From assembly GCA_024398955.1 (NCBI GenBank), contig JAKSIG010000021.1, positions 1-49,360 of the forward strand: DNA of 49,360 bases, given 5' to 3'. Position 1 is the first letter of the stretch, and each line of letters begins with the position of its first letter. This DNA comes from Fibrobacter sp. Lineage in GTDB: Bacteria > Fibrobacterota > Fibrobacteria > Fibrobacterales > Fibrobacteraceae. Made by a program: the position numbers and the translations under genes. Of this stretch, positions 33,607-41,680 are shown piece by piece. The notes below the pieces were generated by a model. It was not told where the DNA came from. It saw only the letters and a list, made by a program, of their open reading frames with translations, and ran no database searches.

Positions 33607-34194
33607 ATGATTATCCTCGGGATTGACCCCGGTTCTATCACTACCGGGTATGCATTTTTAGATAAAAACGGTACAAACCTAAAGGTTCTGGAGTATGGGG
33701 TGCTTCATGCGCCTGCAGATCATGCTCTCGAAGACCGTCTATTGCATATTATTTCTAAGCTGGAAGCGCTGCTAGACAAATATCGCCCCGACGCACTCAG
33801 TATGGAAGGTGTTTTCTTTGCTAAGAATGCCCGCAGTGCACTTGTGCTGGGCCATATACGTGGTGCAGTTTTGGTGGCTTGCCGTAAGCGGGGTATGACT
33901 TTCAGTGAGTATCCTCCCAAGGTTGTTAAGCAGGCTGTTACTGGTAATGGTGGTGCCGCCAAGGAACAGGTGGCCAACATGATTTTTGCCCACTTGGGAA
34001 TTTCCGGTGGAGACCTTCCGCTGGACGCTTCCGATGCTCTTGCCATTGCCTGGACCCATGCAAATCCTAGCCCTATGGCTACAGCCATTCTAGGGGCCGG
34101 CGGAAAAAAGAAATCGCTTACTTCCCGCAAGAAAAAGGCTACCACAAGGCAGTGGATGGATTTAATTGAAAAAATGGGAGGGACCATTCAATGA
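33607..34194 (+). CDS. ruvC: Holliday junction resolvase RuvC
   Basis: Cuts Holliday junctions in recombination repair together with RuvAB. All four acidic residues are visible: Asp7 (LGIDPGSITTGYA), Glu67 (MEGVFFAKN), Asp140 and Asp143 (DASDALAIAW). At 195 residues it is about 20 longer than E. coli RuvC because of a Lys/Arg-rich tail (GGKKKSLTSRKKK). No ribosome site is obvious; the region shared with the divergent primase-helicase is only 53 bases. The M15 peptidase gene overlaps its stop by ATGA. ruvA and ruvB are not in the window. Confidence 0.95.
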   Translation: MIILGIDPGSITTGYAFLDKNGTNLKVLEYGVLHAPADHALEDRLLHIISKLEALLDKYRPDALSMEGVFFAKNARSALVLGHIRGAVLVACRKRGMTFSEYPPKVVKQAVTGNGGAAKEQVANMIFAHLGISGGDLPLDASDALAIAWTHANPSPMATAILGAGGKKKSLTSRKKKATTRQWMDLIEKMGGTIQ

Positions 34195-34868
34195 CAAATG
34201 AAATGATTTGTTATGGACTTCGCGATTCCGGTTCCTCAGACTTTGTAGAAGTCGAAGGTTATATTGTAGACAAGAAGATTCTTTCATTTTACAACAAATT
34301 AAAAGAACAGCTGTCGAAGGATGGCTTTTGCCTTCGTTTGGAATCTGCTTATCGCCCTTTTGAACGTCAGCTAAGTATCTGGAATCGCAAGGCGTCTGGG
34401 GAATTGAAACTGCTTGATGCCGACGGCGTTCCCATGGAACGGCCCCAGGACGAAGAACAGCTGATGTATGCTATTCTTACTTGGTCTGCCCTGCCGGGAG
34501 CCAGCCGTCATCACCTGGGAACAGACCTGGATGTGGTTGATGGTAACGCCTGTCCTGCCGATTATGAAGTCCAGCTGACTCCTGCAGAATGCAATGGAAT
34601 GTTCGCCCCCTTTCACAAGCGTCTAACGGAATTGATGGATGCCGATGAATCATTCGGCTTTAGTCGTGTATTTGTTCCGGGGCGGGGCAGGATTCAGCCA
34701 GAACAGTGGCATATTGCGCATTTGCCCACATCTCGAATGTACCTGGAAAACTTCTCCTTGGCTCGTCTAAGGCAGATTTACGAAAAGACAGATATTGCCT
34801 GCAAGTCTGCACTCCTGGATAATCTGGATAGGCTTGCCCAGGATTACATTTATCCTTACTTTGTCTAG
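34191..34868 (+). CDS. M15-family D-Ala/L,D-carboxypeptidase, cytosolic
   Basis: 225 residues without a signal peptide. It carries the VanY/LdcB zinc pattern: RLESAYRPFERQ, SRHHLGTDLDVVD (Ser105, His107, Asp114 in the SxHxxGxxxD motif) and EQWHIAHLP (Glu171, His174). Family members trim the last D-Ala (or L,D bond) from peptidoglycan stem peptides. Because it is unexported and its gene is 3 bases before an MpaA-like gene, a role in recycling murein peptides in the cytosol is a reasonable inference, replacing LdcA. Coupled to ruvC by a 4-base overlap. Confidence 0.82.
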   Translation: MTNEMICYGLRDSGSSDFVEVEGYIVDKKILSFYNKLKEQLSKDGFCLRLESAYRPFERQLSIWNRKASGELKLLDADGVPMERPQDEEQLMYAILTWSALPGASRHHLGTDLDVVDGNACPADYEVQLTPAECNGMFAPFHKRLTELMDADESFGFSRVFVPGRGRIQPEQWHIAHLPTSRMYLENFSLARLRQIYEKTDIACKSALLDNLDRLAQDYIYPYFV

Positions 34869-34871
34869 CCT

Positions 34872-35576
34872 ATGAAGTTTGATGCAGAAACTCGTGGAAT
34901 TTTTAGACTTCCGTTAAGAGCATATGGCAAGTCTGTGCTGGGAACTGATCTTCGGTATGTTCCCTGCGATGGCGAATGCAAACTGTTGGTAATGGCAGGA
35001 ATCCATGGCGAGGAACCTGAGTCGACCTTTTTGCTGAGCCGCAGTCTACGCCTGTTAGAAAAGCCTCTGCAAAGTACGGCTTTTGTTCTCTGTGCCAATC
35101 CCGACGGAATGACCTTAGGGACCCGTGGAAACTTTAATGGGGTTGACCTGAATCGCAATTTTCCCACGTCGCAGAAAGGCGAGAATCTGACATACTCTCG
35201 ATCGGTGCTGGAAGCTTCTAGGGATACAGTTCTGCGTTCTTCTGTAGGAGCATTGCCTGAACCTGAAGTCCAGGCAATGCTAAGGCTTATGGATGATTTA
35301 AAGCCGGAATCGATCCTGTCTATTCATGCCCCCATTGGCTGTGTTGATGCTCCCGTAAAGACGCCCCTTGTCGAGAATCTTTGCCAGGTGTTCAACTTGC
35401 CCTGGGTTCCCGATATAGGCTATCCAACACCTGGAAGTTTAGGCACCTGGTGCAAGGAGCATCAGAGCAATGGCGGTCCCCGGCAGTGCGTAACGTTGGA
35501 ACTGCCTAGGATGTCTCTGGAGGCTCTTTTTTCTCGCTTTGGGGTTGACTTTGCCCAACTTTTGCAGAATCTTTAG
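34872..35576 (+). CDS. mpaA: M14 murein peptide amidase-like carboxypeptidase
   Basis: 234 residues, no signal peptide. Zinc ligands His45 and Glu48 (GIHGEEPES) and His152 (SIHAPIG), substrate-binding NPDGMTLGTRGNFNGVDLNRNF, and catalytic Glu210 (VTLELPR) match MpaA, which removes meso-diaminopimelate from the L-Ala-gamma-D-Glu-mDap tripeptide. The gene starts 3 bases after the M15 stop with no ribosome site, suggesting coupling. A strong terminator follows, so ruvC-M15-mpaA is one operon. Confidence 0.87.
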   Translation: MKFDAETRGIFRLPLRAYGKSVLGTDLRYVPCDGECKLLVMAGIHGEEPESTFLLSRSLRLLEKPLQSTAFVLCANPDGMTLGTRGNFNGVDLNRNFPTSQKGENLTYSRSVLEASRDTVLRSSVGALPEPEVQAMLRLMDDLKPESILSIHAPIGCVDAPVKTPLVENLCQVFNLPWVPDIGYPTPGSLGTWCKEHQSNGGPRQCVTLELPRMSLEALFSRFGVDFAQLLQNL

Positions 35577-35600
35577 AATCTCGAAAAATACTTTACCAAT

Positions 35601-35635
35601 AAAAAAGACTGCAGTTCAATTCTGCAGTCTTTTTT
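35601..35635. terminator. Bidirectional rho-independent terminator
   Basis: Perfect 14-base arms AAAAAAGACTGCAG and CTGCAGTCTTTTTT around TTCAATT, between the convergent mpaA and pssA genes. Confidence 0.92.
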
Positions 35636-35649
35636 AGTAATGCTTGTAT

Positions 35650-36450
35650 TTAGTGCTTTGCTTCGGCTTCTGCTTCTGCAATGATTTTCTTTCTCTGTAT
35701 AAGTCCCAGAGAGAAACCGATAACCAGATAGCAGCTCATGAGAACCAGCAGGTATTCAGTGATGAACGGAACCTTTTCGGAAACAAACATAAAGCCGCTG
35801 ACGTAAGTGATTACGATTAGGACTGCCTGGGCCAGGTTGAAAGCCATGTTCTTGCGAGGCTGAAGCTTGGGGAGGAACAGGGGGCTAACCATAAGCAGGC
35901 CTGTGACCAGCATTACAATCACGGGAATGAAGATCAGGGAACTGTTGGCGTCTGCAAAGAATCCCTTGGACTTCAGGTACACCACGAGGATTGCGTTGAT
36001 TGCGCCTGCAAAGGTAGAGGGCAAGCCAGAGAAATGATGATGGAATGTGTCGGAATCGCAGGCGTTGTATTTTGCCAGGCGCATCGCTGCGCAAAGCACG
36101 TAAATGGAGAATGTGACAATCAGCAGGACGGCGTTATTCTGGAACCATTCCGGATTGCAGTTCTTGTACGTAAAGAAAACGGTAAATGCCGGGGCGATGC
36201 CAAAGGCGATCAAGTCTGCCAAGCTGTCGAACTGGGCGCCGAATTCAGAACTTGCATTCACAAGGCGTGCTGCAAAACCGTCAAGTTTATCAAGAAGTAC
36301 GCTAAGTACGATAAAGTAGGCGCCCATACGGATGGGGTCTGCCGTCGTAAAGGAACTGAACGCGCCTGTTGCCCAACAAACTGCAAACACACCCAGCAAA
36401 AAATTCATGCTAGTAAATGCGTTAGGCAAAATAAAACGAGTCTTTCCCAT
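35650..36450 (-). CDS. pssA: CDP-diacylglycerol-serine O-phosphatidyltransferase
   Basis: Polytopic inner-membrane enzyme making phosphatidylserine, precursor of phosphatidylethanolamine. The CDP-alcohol phosphotransferase signature DGFAARLVNASSEFGAQFDSLAD fits D-G-x2-A-R-x8-G-x3-D-x3-D. About seven hydrophobic segments and a Lys/Glu-rich tail follow. The start at 36450 (MGKTRFILPN) gives 266 residues; GGAGGA lies 4 bases before it, whereas the upstream ATG at 36462 would put that ribosome site inside the gene. It stands alone between terminators. Confidence 0.95.
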   Translation of the reverse strand: MGKTRFILPNAFTSMNFLLGVFAVCWATGAFSSFTTADPIRMGAYFIVLSVLLDKLDGFAARLVNASSEFGAQFDSLADLIAFGIAPAFTVFFTYKNCNPEWFQNNAVLLIVTFSIYVLCAAMRLAKYNACDSDTFHHHFSGLPSTFAGAINAILVVYLKSKGFFADANSSLIFIPVIVMLVTGLLMVSPLFLPKLQPRKNMAFNLAQAVLIVITYVSGFMFVSEKVPFITEYLLVLMSCYLVIGFSLGLIQRKKIIAEAEAEAKH

Positions 36451-36454
36451 TATA

Positions 36455-36460
36455 TCCTCC
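36455..36460 (-). promoter_or_regulatory. Ribosome site that fixes the pssA start
   Basis: GGAGGA on the minus strand sits 4 bases before the ATG at 36450 and inside the alternative longer reading frame. Confidence 0.7.
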
Positions 36461-36507
36461 ACTATAAAGTGCTAGACGAAAAATAGCTTTTTTCTTTTCA
36501 AATAACG

Positions 36508-36537
36508 AAAAAAACGTTCCCTAAGGAACGTTTTTTT
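36508..36537 (-). terminator. Rho-independent terminator after the substrate-binding lipoprotein gene
   Basis: Perfect 13-base arms AAAAAAACGTTCC and GGAACGTTTTTTT around CTAA; the T-run on the minus strand lies 24 bases past the stop of the lipoprotein gene. Confidence 0.9.
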
Positions 36538-36560
36538 ATAAAACCGTTTTAAAATGATGG

Positions 36561-38339
36561 CTATTTAACAGGCTTGATTCCCCACAGACCCTTGACTCCT
36601 GCAGCAACTACTAGAATCTGGGGCGGGGCGTAGGGGTTTTCTTCGCTTGGGAAGTTTGTCCAGTACTTGGTAGAGAACTGATAGTACTGAGTGGGGCGAT
36701 ACATCACCGGCAGTGCAGGAATTGTCTGCATGAAGATCTTGTTCAGTTCGCGATAGGCTTCGACAAGTTCCTTTTCGTCTGTCATTGCCGGAATCTTTTC
36801 TATTAATTTGTCTGCATCGGCGTTCTTGTAGCGACCCTGGTTGGCGAAGGATTCTTCGCCTACGGGCTTGTAGGCTGCACTGCCCATGATCTGGTCAAAA
36901 CGGTTCCAGGGGGAGGCTGCAGAAAGTTCTGCGGTCTGGGTCTTCATGGCCAGGTCGAAGGTGCCCAGTCGAAGATCCTTATCCCATGTACCGTAGTCAA
37001 CGAACTTTTCTTCTGCAGAAAGACCGATCTCGTTAAGGGATTCTACAGAGACCTTAATCACGTCTTCCCAGTCGGTCCAGCCTTGGGGGCATTCGATCGT
37101 GAAGCTGCGAACTGGCTCGCCTGCCTTGTCGAGAAGCTTGCCGGAGTCATCCCAGCTATAGCCAGCTTCTTTAAGAATGGCCTTTGCCTTGTCGATATCG
37201 TAACTGTATCCGTATGCGTCGGCGTCATCCTTATTGAAGTACTTTGACTCGGTCCCGAAGGGGAGGATGAAACCGGGCTGCATTGCCGGAGTGTAGTTGG
37301 AAACCGCGCGGGACTTGATTTTATCAAAGTTGATGGCGTGCATCATGGCGCGACGCAATGCAACATCGTTGAAAGGGGCGCTCTGCTGCTGGATCAAAAG
37401 CGTTGTGATGGAGCCCGGCTGGTGGTACGGCTCATTGCGACTCCAGGCACGAATGCTGTCGCGAGCCTTGTCCCAGATGCGGGGAAGGAACACAGAGGAA
37501 ATGTCCAGGTTGCCCTTGGTCATAGCGCTGTTAAAGTGGTTGTTCCCATTGTACAGAGAATGAATGATGTAGCGAGGAGTGGGCTTCTTGTTGCCGTACT
37601 TCGCATTGCCCCAGTAGTCGTCGTTGCGTTCCAGAACGATCTGGTCAGGGGAGTAGGCCTTAAGGTTATACGGGCCAGAAATAACAGGACGATCATCATT
37701 CTTGAATTCGGCAATCTTTGCCATGTCGTAGTCTTTGCCGGACTTGGCGGACTGGACGATGGGTTCAAAAACGGACTTCGGCAAAATGGACGTTTCGGCG
37801 ATGGCATTCAAGATGGTGAGCGGGTTCTTGTTCTTGCCAAAGTGGAAGGTCACATTGTTGTTATTGTCTGCGGTAATCTTGCTAAGGAAATTCCAGTTTC
37901 CGTGTCTTGGGGTGGGCAGCAGGGAATCTATGTGGAAGGTAAAGAGGACGTCTTCAACCGTCACGGGAGTTCCGTTGCTCCATTTGGCTCGAGGGTCCAA
38001 ATGAACTGAAATGGAATTTTCGTTGCTGGTATAGCTGTCTGCCAGCATGGGTTCTAGTTCGCCGCTAAGCTGGTTATAGGCAAGAAGAGCTTCATAGGAG
38101 AGACGGCAGTTGCCGTCGATGGGGAAGTTGGGGTCGTAGTCTAATGGGTTAAAGGTAGACGGGGGCGCCCAGTCGAAACCACCTATGTAAAGGGTTTCGC
38201 TACGAGGATATTCAGAATTCTCAGATTCTGCAACTTCCTTCTTTTCTTCGTTACAAGCTACAAGACCGACCATGGTAACTGCCATGGCTGTTTTAGCAAG
38301 AATGGAGAATATGTTCTTTTTAATCAGATTGCTCATCAT
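36561..38339 (-). CDS. Oligopeptide-type ABC transporter substrate-binding lipoprotein
   Basis: 592 residues. Lipobox LVAC with Cys29 follows a signal that begins MMSNLIKKN (either of two adjacent ATGs could be used). The family-5 pattern is clear: GGFDWAPPSTFNPLDYDPNF, LADSYTSNENSISVHLDPRAKWSNGTPVTVEDVLFTF, and a long C-terminal lobe ending YAPPQILVVAAG. It should bind peptides or sugars for an importer, but no permease or ATPase gene lies near. It begins 114 bases after the TPR/PQQ protein gene; a weak hairpin lies between. Confidence 0.87.
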   Translation of the reverse strand: MMSNLIKKNIFSILAKTAMAVTMVGLVACNEEKKEVAESENSEYPRSETLYIGGFDWAPPSTFNPLDYDPNFPIDGNCRLSYEALLAYNQLSGELEPMLADSYTSNENSISVHLDPRAKWSNGTPVTVEDVLFTFHIDSLLPTPRHGNWNFLSKITADNNNNVTFHFGKNKNPLTILNAIAETSILPKSVFEPIVQSAKSGKDYDMAKIAEFKNDDRPVISGPYNLKAYSPDQIVLERNDDYWGNAKYGNKKPTPRYIIHSLYNGNNHFNSAMTKGNLDISSVFLPRIWDKARDSIRAWSRNEPYHQPGSITTLLIQQQSAPFNDVALRRAMMHAINFDKIKSRAVSNYTPAMQPGFILPFGTESKYFNKDDADAYGYSYDIDKAKAILKEAGYSWDDSGKLLDKAGEPVRSFTIECPQGWTDWEDVIKVSVESLNEIGLSAEEKFVDYGTWDKDLRLGTFDLAMKTQTAELSAASPWNRFDQIMGSAAYKPVGEESFANQGRYKNADADKLIEKIPAMTDEKELVEAYRELNKIFMQTIPALPVMYRPTQYYQFSTKYWTNFPSEENPYAPPQILVVAAGVKGLWGIKPVK

Positions 38340-38417
38340 CCAAAGCCCGTTAAATTATTTGTAAGAAATTTAGTGAGATTTTTGCTAAAAAACCACCAAA
38401 TTTTATTTACATGACGC

Positions 38418-38442
38418 AAAAAAAGGCGGTAAAAAGGCCTTG
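38418..38442 (-). terminator. Weak rho-independent terminator
   Basis: On the minus strand AAGGC pairs with GCCTT across a 9-base loop and is followed by TTTTT. A short stem, so it may only partly stop the transcript of the TPR/PQQ protein gene. Confidence 0.4.
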
Positions 38443-38453
38443 TATTATAAAAA

Positions 38454-40976
38454 TTACAAAGAAAAGCCGTAAAGAACCCTTTTAGGGGAGGCGCTGAATA
38501 AGGTATGGTTCATGATGAAGGGGCTACCTGCGCCTCCAGGGGTACTAAATCTCCTCTGGACTTTACCATCCTTTATAGACAAAGAAATGATTTCGTTGCC
38601 CTGATCAATCCAAATGAAGTCATCCTTTACAAAGGGGTTTGTAAAGATTGAATTCTTTCCTTTAAATTTCCACAGCGGAGCTCCGTCATTTGAATAAAGC
38701 AAAACGGACTGGTCGGATAAACCAATCAGCAGCTTACTTGACTCTTCAAAATGAATCTGCTGCAAGGATGAAATCGTCGCTTCCATCAAAATCTGGAAAG
38801 GTGGACGTTCTTTTTGATGGGGGTTGAAAATGAACAGCTTGCTGTTTGTTGTAGCGATTGCGATGGTGGAGTCCGCCTTTGCCATGTGAGAAACGGTCCC
38901 CTGGATTTTCTTTGAATAGCCCTCTGAAACAAGTCCTTCGCTATCCTCAAGAATGTTGAACTCGCCTTCCATGCTGCAAACATACAGTGAGTTGCCTTTT
39001 CGAATGGTAAAGAAGGGTACAGAATAAATTTTACGAGACCAGACCAGATGGTTGTCCTGTCTTGAAATCTTCAGCAAGAAACCGTTCCAGGTAGAAACAT
39101 AGATGGCGTTGTCGTAAATTCTGGTTTCAAAGGCCTTGCCCGGCAACTGGAATGCCTTGCTTTGCGATTCCCTATTTAAATCGTGAATGCTGACTTTGTA
39201 ACCAGAGGCAATAACAATGTTTTTGTCGTCGTTGCTTACGACCGGGCTGTTCTCGAGTTTTCCGATATTTCGAGACCAGCGAAGTTCTCCGTTTTCGGGA
39301 TTAATGCAAAAGAGCTTGTCTGCTGCGGGGTCTAGGGTAAAAAGGTCTTTCTTGTTTCCAAACAGCTGTGGGTAGCGGGTCTTGGGGGAGATGGGCAACA
39401 GGTTAATGTATTTTGCCCCAATGGCTTTCCCGTAGCGATTTAGGATAAGGTTTGTGACTCGAGGATTGCTGGCAGAAAGGCGCACTGCTTCTGACCATGC
39501 AATCTGCTTCTCTTTTTCGCTTCCGTTTTGTTTTTCAAGGTACAACGCCTTAAAGAACCAACCTTCTGCATTTCCCGGTTCTAGCTTGAACAGTGAATCC
39601 AAAACGATGTTGAGCGAATCCCACTGTTCCTGTTCGCATAGTTCAGCAGCCTTATGGGCAAGAATCTCGGACAGCAGAATTCTTTTTCCGTAGAACTTAG
39701 TGAGTATGGGTTGCAGTTTTTTTCCGCCAAAGTAGAAGTACAGGTCATCGTTGGATTTGACGGGAGCCATTGTAATGGGCTCTGTAAAGTTGAAATTCCA
39801 AAGAGGGCGCAATAGGGTGTCTACTGCTGTGATGGCGCCTTCTTCGTTAACCAGTCCGATTGTACCTTTGGCCAGGGGATACATATTGGTTGCGTCGCTG
39901 CGAATGGCTGACTGTGTGATTCCGCTGTTTTGGTCCATTAATGAAACTCGTCCTGACGCTTCAAGAATGGCAATGTTGTTGCCGAAGGCGAATATGGATT
40001 CGACATTGTTGATGGGCACTTTCCAAAGCGGAGATGTACTGGATTTGGGTGCATAGCTGTACAAGAATCCATTTGAAACGAGGAATAGCTGATTCTTGTG
40101 GATTAGCGTATTCTGAATGACGTCAAACTGGGCTATGATTCGTTCTTCAGTTCCGTTTTCAACGGACAGAAAGTGAAGGGCGTTGTCGGGGCAGTTTAGA
40201 ATGTATTCGTTAGTAGGCTTAAAGAAACTTTCGACGATACATCCGTTGTACTTTTCTGCAATGTTGGTTTGTACTTCAGCCTTGTTGATAATGGATAGCT
40301 GATTGCCACTTTGGATCATTGCGTGACCATCCTGGAAGGAGTAGCTACTTGCTTTTGAAATGTTGAAGCTATAGCGAGGCTTGTTGGAATGGAAGGGCAA
40401 GAAAAAGAGGCTGTCTTCATTTGCGGGCTGGTACCAGGTTCCGCGAGAAGAAATGTGCAGAATTTGGGATCCTTCCGGAATTTCCTGTGGAATCCCGATG
40501 ACCCGGTCTCCATCAATCTTTCCGATGGATCCATCCTGGAACAGGCAGAAGGCTGGGGCGGTTCCGAAAACCTTCTGAATTTTTCCCTTGAGATTTATGG
40601 GTGTTTTTAAGAACGTCTCTGCCTGGGTACTGGTTGCGGCATTGCGTTCTGCCAGCCAATACAGTTTTCCTACATCGGTTGCTCTAGACAAACTCTGCTT
40701 GTAGAAGAAATTCGATGACGTTGTGTTGCCTGAAAGTTCCTGAATTTTTCCGAGGTAGAAGTAGGCGGCTTCCTTGTCTTCTTCATCGCCCTGAGCAACA
40801 ATTTTTTCTAGCAGCGCAATCGCTTCTGCAGTTTCGCCCTTCATTTCAAACATGTATATGGCTTCTTGAATAGAAGTTTCCATTTTGCTTGCAAAGGCGA
40901 TGCTGCTTAGGACCCATGAGGCCATAAGCATCACAACAAACTTGAAACTGCTTAATGTGCGAACAGAACTAGACAT
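38454..40976 (-). CDS. Exported TPR plus PQQ/beta-propeller protein
   Basis: 840 residues from ATG 40976 (MSSSVRTLSSFKF). A signal peptide ends near SIAFA. Residues about 35-115 carry TPR-like helices (MKGETAEAIALLEKI, EDKEAAYFYLGKIQELSG) and about 460-530 more (CEQEQWDSLNIVLDSLFKLEPGNAEGWFFKALYLEK). The rest is blade-like repeats of the BamB/PQQ kind (GELRWSRNIGKLENSPVVSND, APLWKFKGKN). Such proteins act as scaffolds in the envelope. It overlaps the response regulator gene by 8 bases, so it belongs to the kinase/regulator operon and may be its sensed partner or target. Confidence 0.82.
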   Translation of the reverse strand: MSSSVRTLSSFKFVVMLMASWVLSSIAFASKMETSIQEAIYMFEMKGETAEAIALLEKIVAQGDEEDKEAAYFYLGKIQELSGNTTSSNFFYKQSLSRATDVGKLYWLAERNAATSTQAETFLKTPINLKGKIQKVFGTAPAFCLFQDGSIGKIDGDRVIGIPQEIPEGSQILHISSRGTWYQPANEDSLFFLPFHSNKPRYSFNISKASSYSFQDGHAMIQSGNQLSIINKAEVQTNIAEKYNGCIVESFFKPTNEYILNCPDNALHFLSVENGTEERIIAQFDVIQNTLIHKNQLFLVSNGFLYSYAPKSSTSPLWKVPINNVESIFAFGNNIAILEASGRVSLMDQNSGITQSAIRSDATNMYPLAKGTIGLVNEEGAITAVDTLLRPLWNFNFTEPITMAPVKSNDDLYFYFGGKKLQPILTKFYGKRILLSEILAHKAAELCEQEQWDSLNIVLDSLFKLEPGNAEGWFFKALYLEKQNGSEKEKQIAWSEAVRLSASNPRVTNLILNRYGKAIGAKYINLLPISPKTRYPQLFGNKKDLFTLDPAADKLFCINPENGELRWSRNIGKLENSPVVSNDDKNIVIASGYKVSIHDLNRESQSKAFQLPGKAFETRIYDNAIYVSTWNGFLLKISRQDNHLVWSRKIYSVPFFTIRKGNSLYVCSMEGEFNILEDSEGLVSEGYSKKIQGTVSHMAKADSTIAIATTNSKLFIFNPHQKERPPFQILMEATISSLQQIHFEESSKLLIGLSDQSVLLYSNDGAPLWKFKGKNSIFTNPFVKDDFIWIDQGNEIISLSIKDGKVQRRFSTPGGAGSPFIMNHTLFSASPKRVLYGFSL

Positions 40977-41679
40977 CGAACTTGTATCCGGCTCCACGAA
41001 CAGAAATGATAATCTTTGGGTCGGCTATGTCGCCTTCAATCTTCTTGCGAAGATTTGCAATGTGGTTGTCCACGGTTCTTGTGGAAGGCATGTTTTCGTC
41101 TGTGTATCCCCAGATATCCTTTAAAAGGTCTTCTCGTTCAATGACTTCACCACGACGTGACCAGAAGTACTTTAGAATCTGGAATTCTCGGGTGGTCATT
41201 TCCAGAGGGACGCCGTTCTTTGTTGCTTCGAACTTCTTGACGTCGACGCGAAGATCTGCAAATTCCAGTACGTCGGGAACGGTTCCTGCAGAATTGTTGT
41301 TCTGGGGTTCTATACGGCGGCGGAATGCCTTGACTCGGGCAAGCAATTCCAAAATGGAGAAAGGCTTTGTAACGTAGTCATCTGCTCCCATTTCGAGACC
41401 GGCAACCTTGCTAGTTTCTTCGGTTTTTGCCGTAAGCATAATGATGTAGCATTCCGGATGCTTGTTGCGGATATAGCGACAGACTTCAAAACCGCTCTTC
41501 TTGGGGATCATTAAATCCAGAAGAACGAGGTGAGGCAAGAAAGAGTCGGATTTTGCAATAGCTTCTTCGCCATCGCAAGCCGTTTCAACTTCGTAGTTTT
41601 CCATTTCGAAGTTGTCTTGTAGACCGAAGCGGATGATTTCTTCGTCTTCGACAATAAGAATTTTGAAATTTTGAGCCAT
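40969..41679 (-). CDS. OmpR/PhoB-family response regulator
   Basis: 236 residues. The receiver domain has the acidic pocket (VEDEE, Asp/Glu 11-13), the phosphoacceptor Asp55 (LVLLDLMIP), a Thr in MLTAKTEET and Lys in YVTKPF. The C-terminal winged-helix domain (about 135-236) has LEMTTREFQILKYFWSRRGEVIERED and the recognition-helix region RTVDNHIANLRKKI. The gene starts one base after the histidine kinase stop (TAACATG), so it is the kinase's partner. It overlaps the TPR/PQQ gene downstream. Confidence 0.95.
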   Translation of the reverse strand: MAQNFKILIVEDEEIIRFGLQDNFEMENYEVETACDGEEAIAKSDSFLPHLVLLDLMIPKKSGFEVCRYIRNKHPECYIIMLTAKTEETSKVAGLEMGADDYVTKPFSILELLARVKAFRRRIEPQNNNSAGTVPDVLEFADLRVDVKKFEATKNGVPLEMTTREFQILKYFWSRRGEVIEREDLLKDIWGYTDENMPSTRTVDNHIANLRKKIEGDIADPKIIISVRGAGYKFDV

Positions 41680-41680
41680 G

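Noticed and set aside
33580..33607. Longer TTG start for the primase-helicase
   Set aside because: ATG at 33553 has GAGG at good spacing; the extra nine residues are upstream of any conserved motif.
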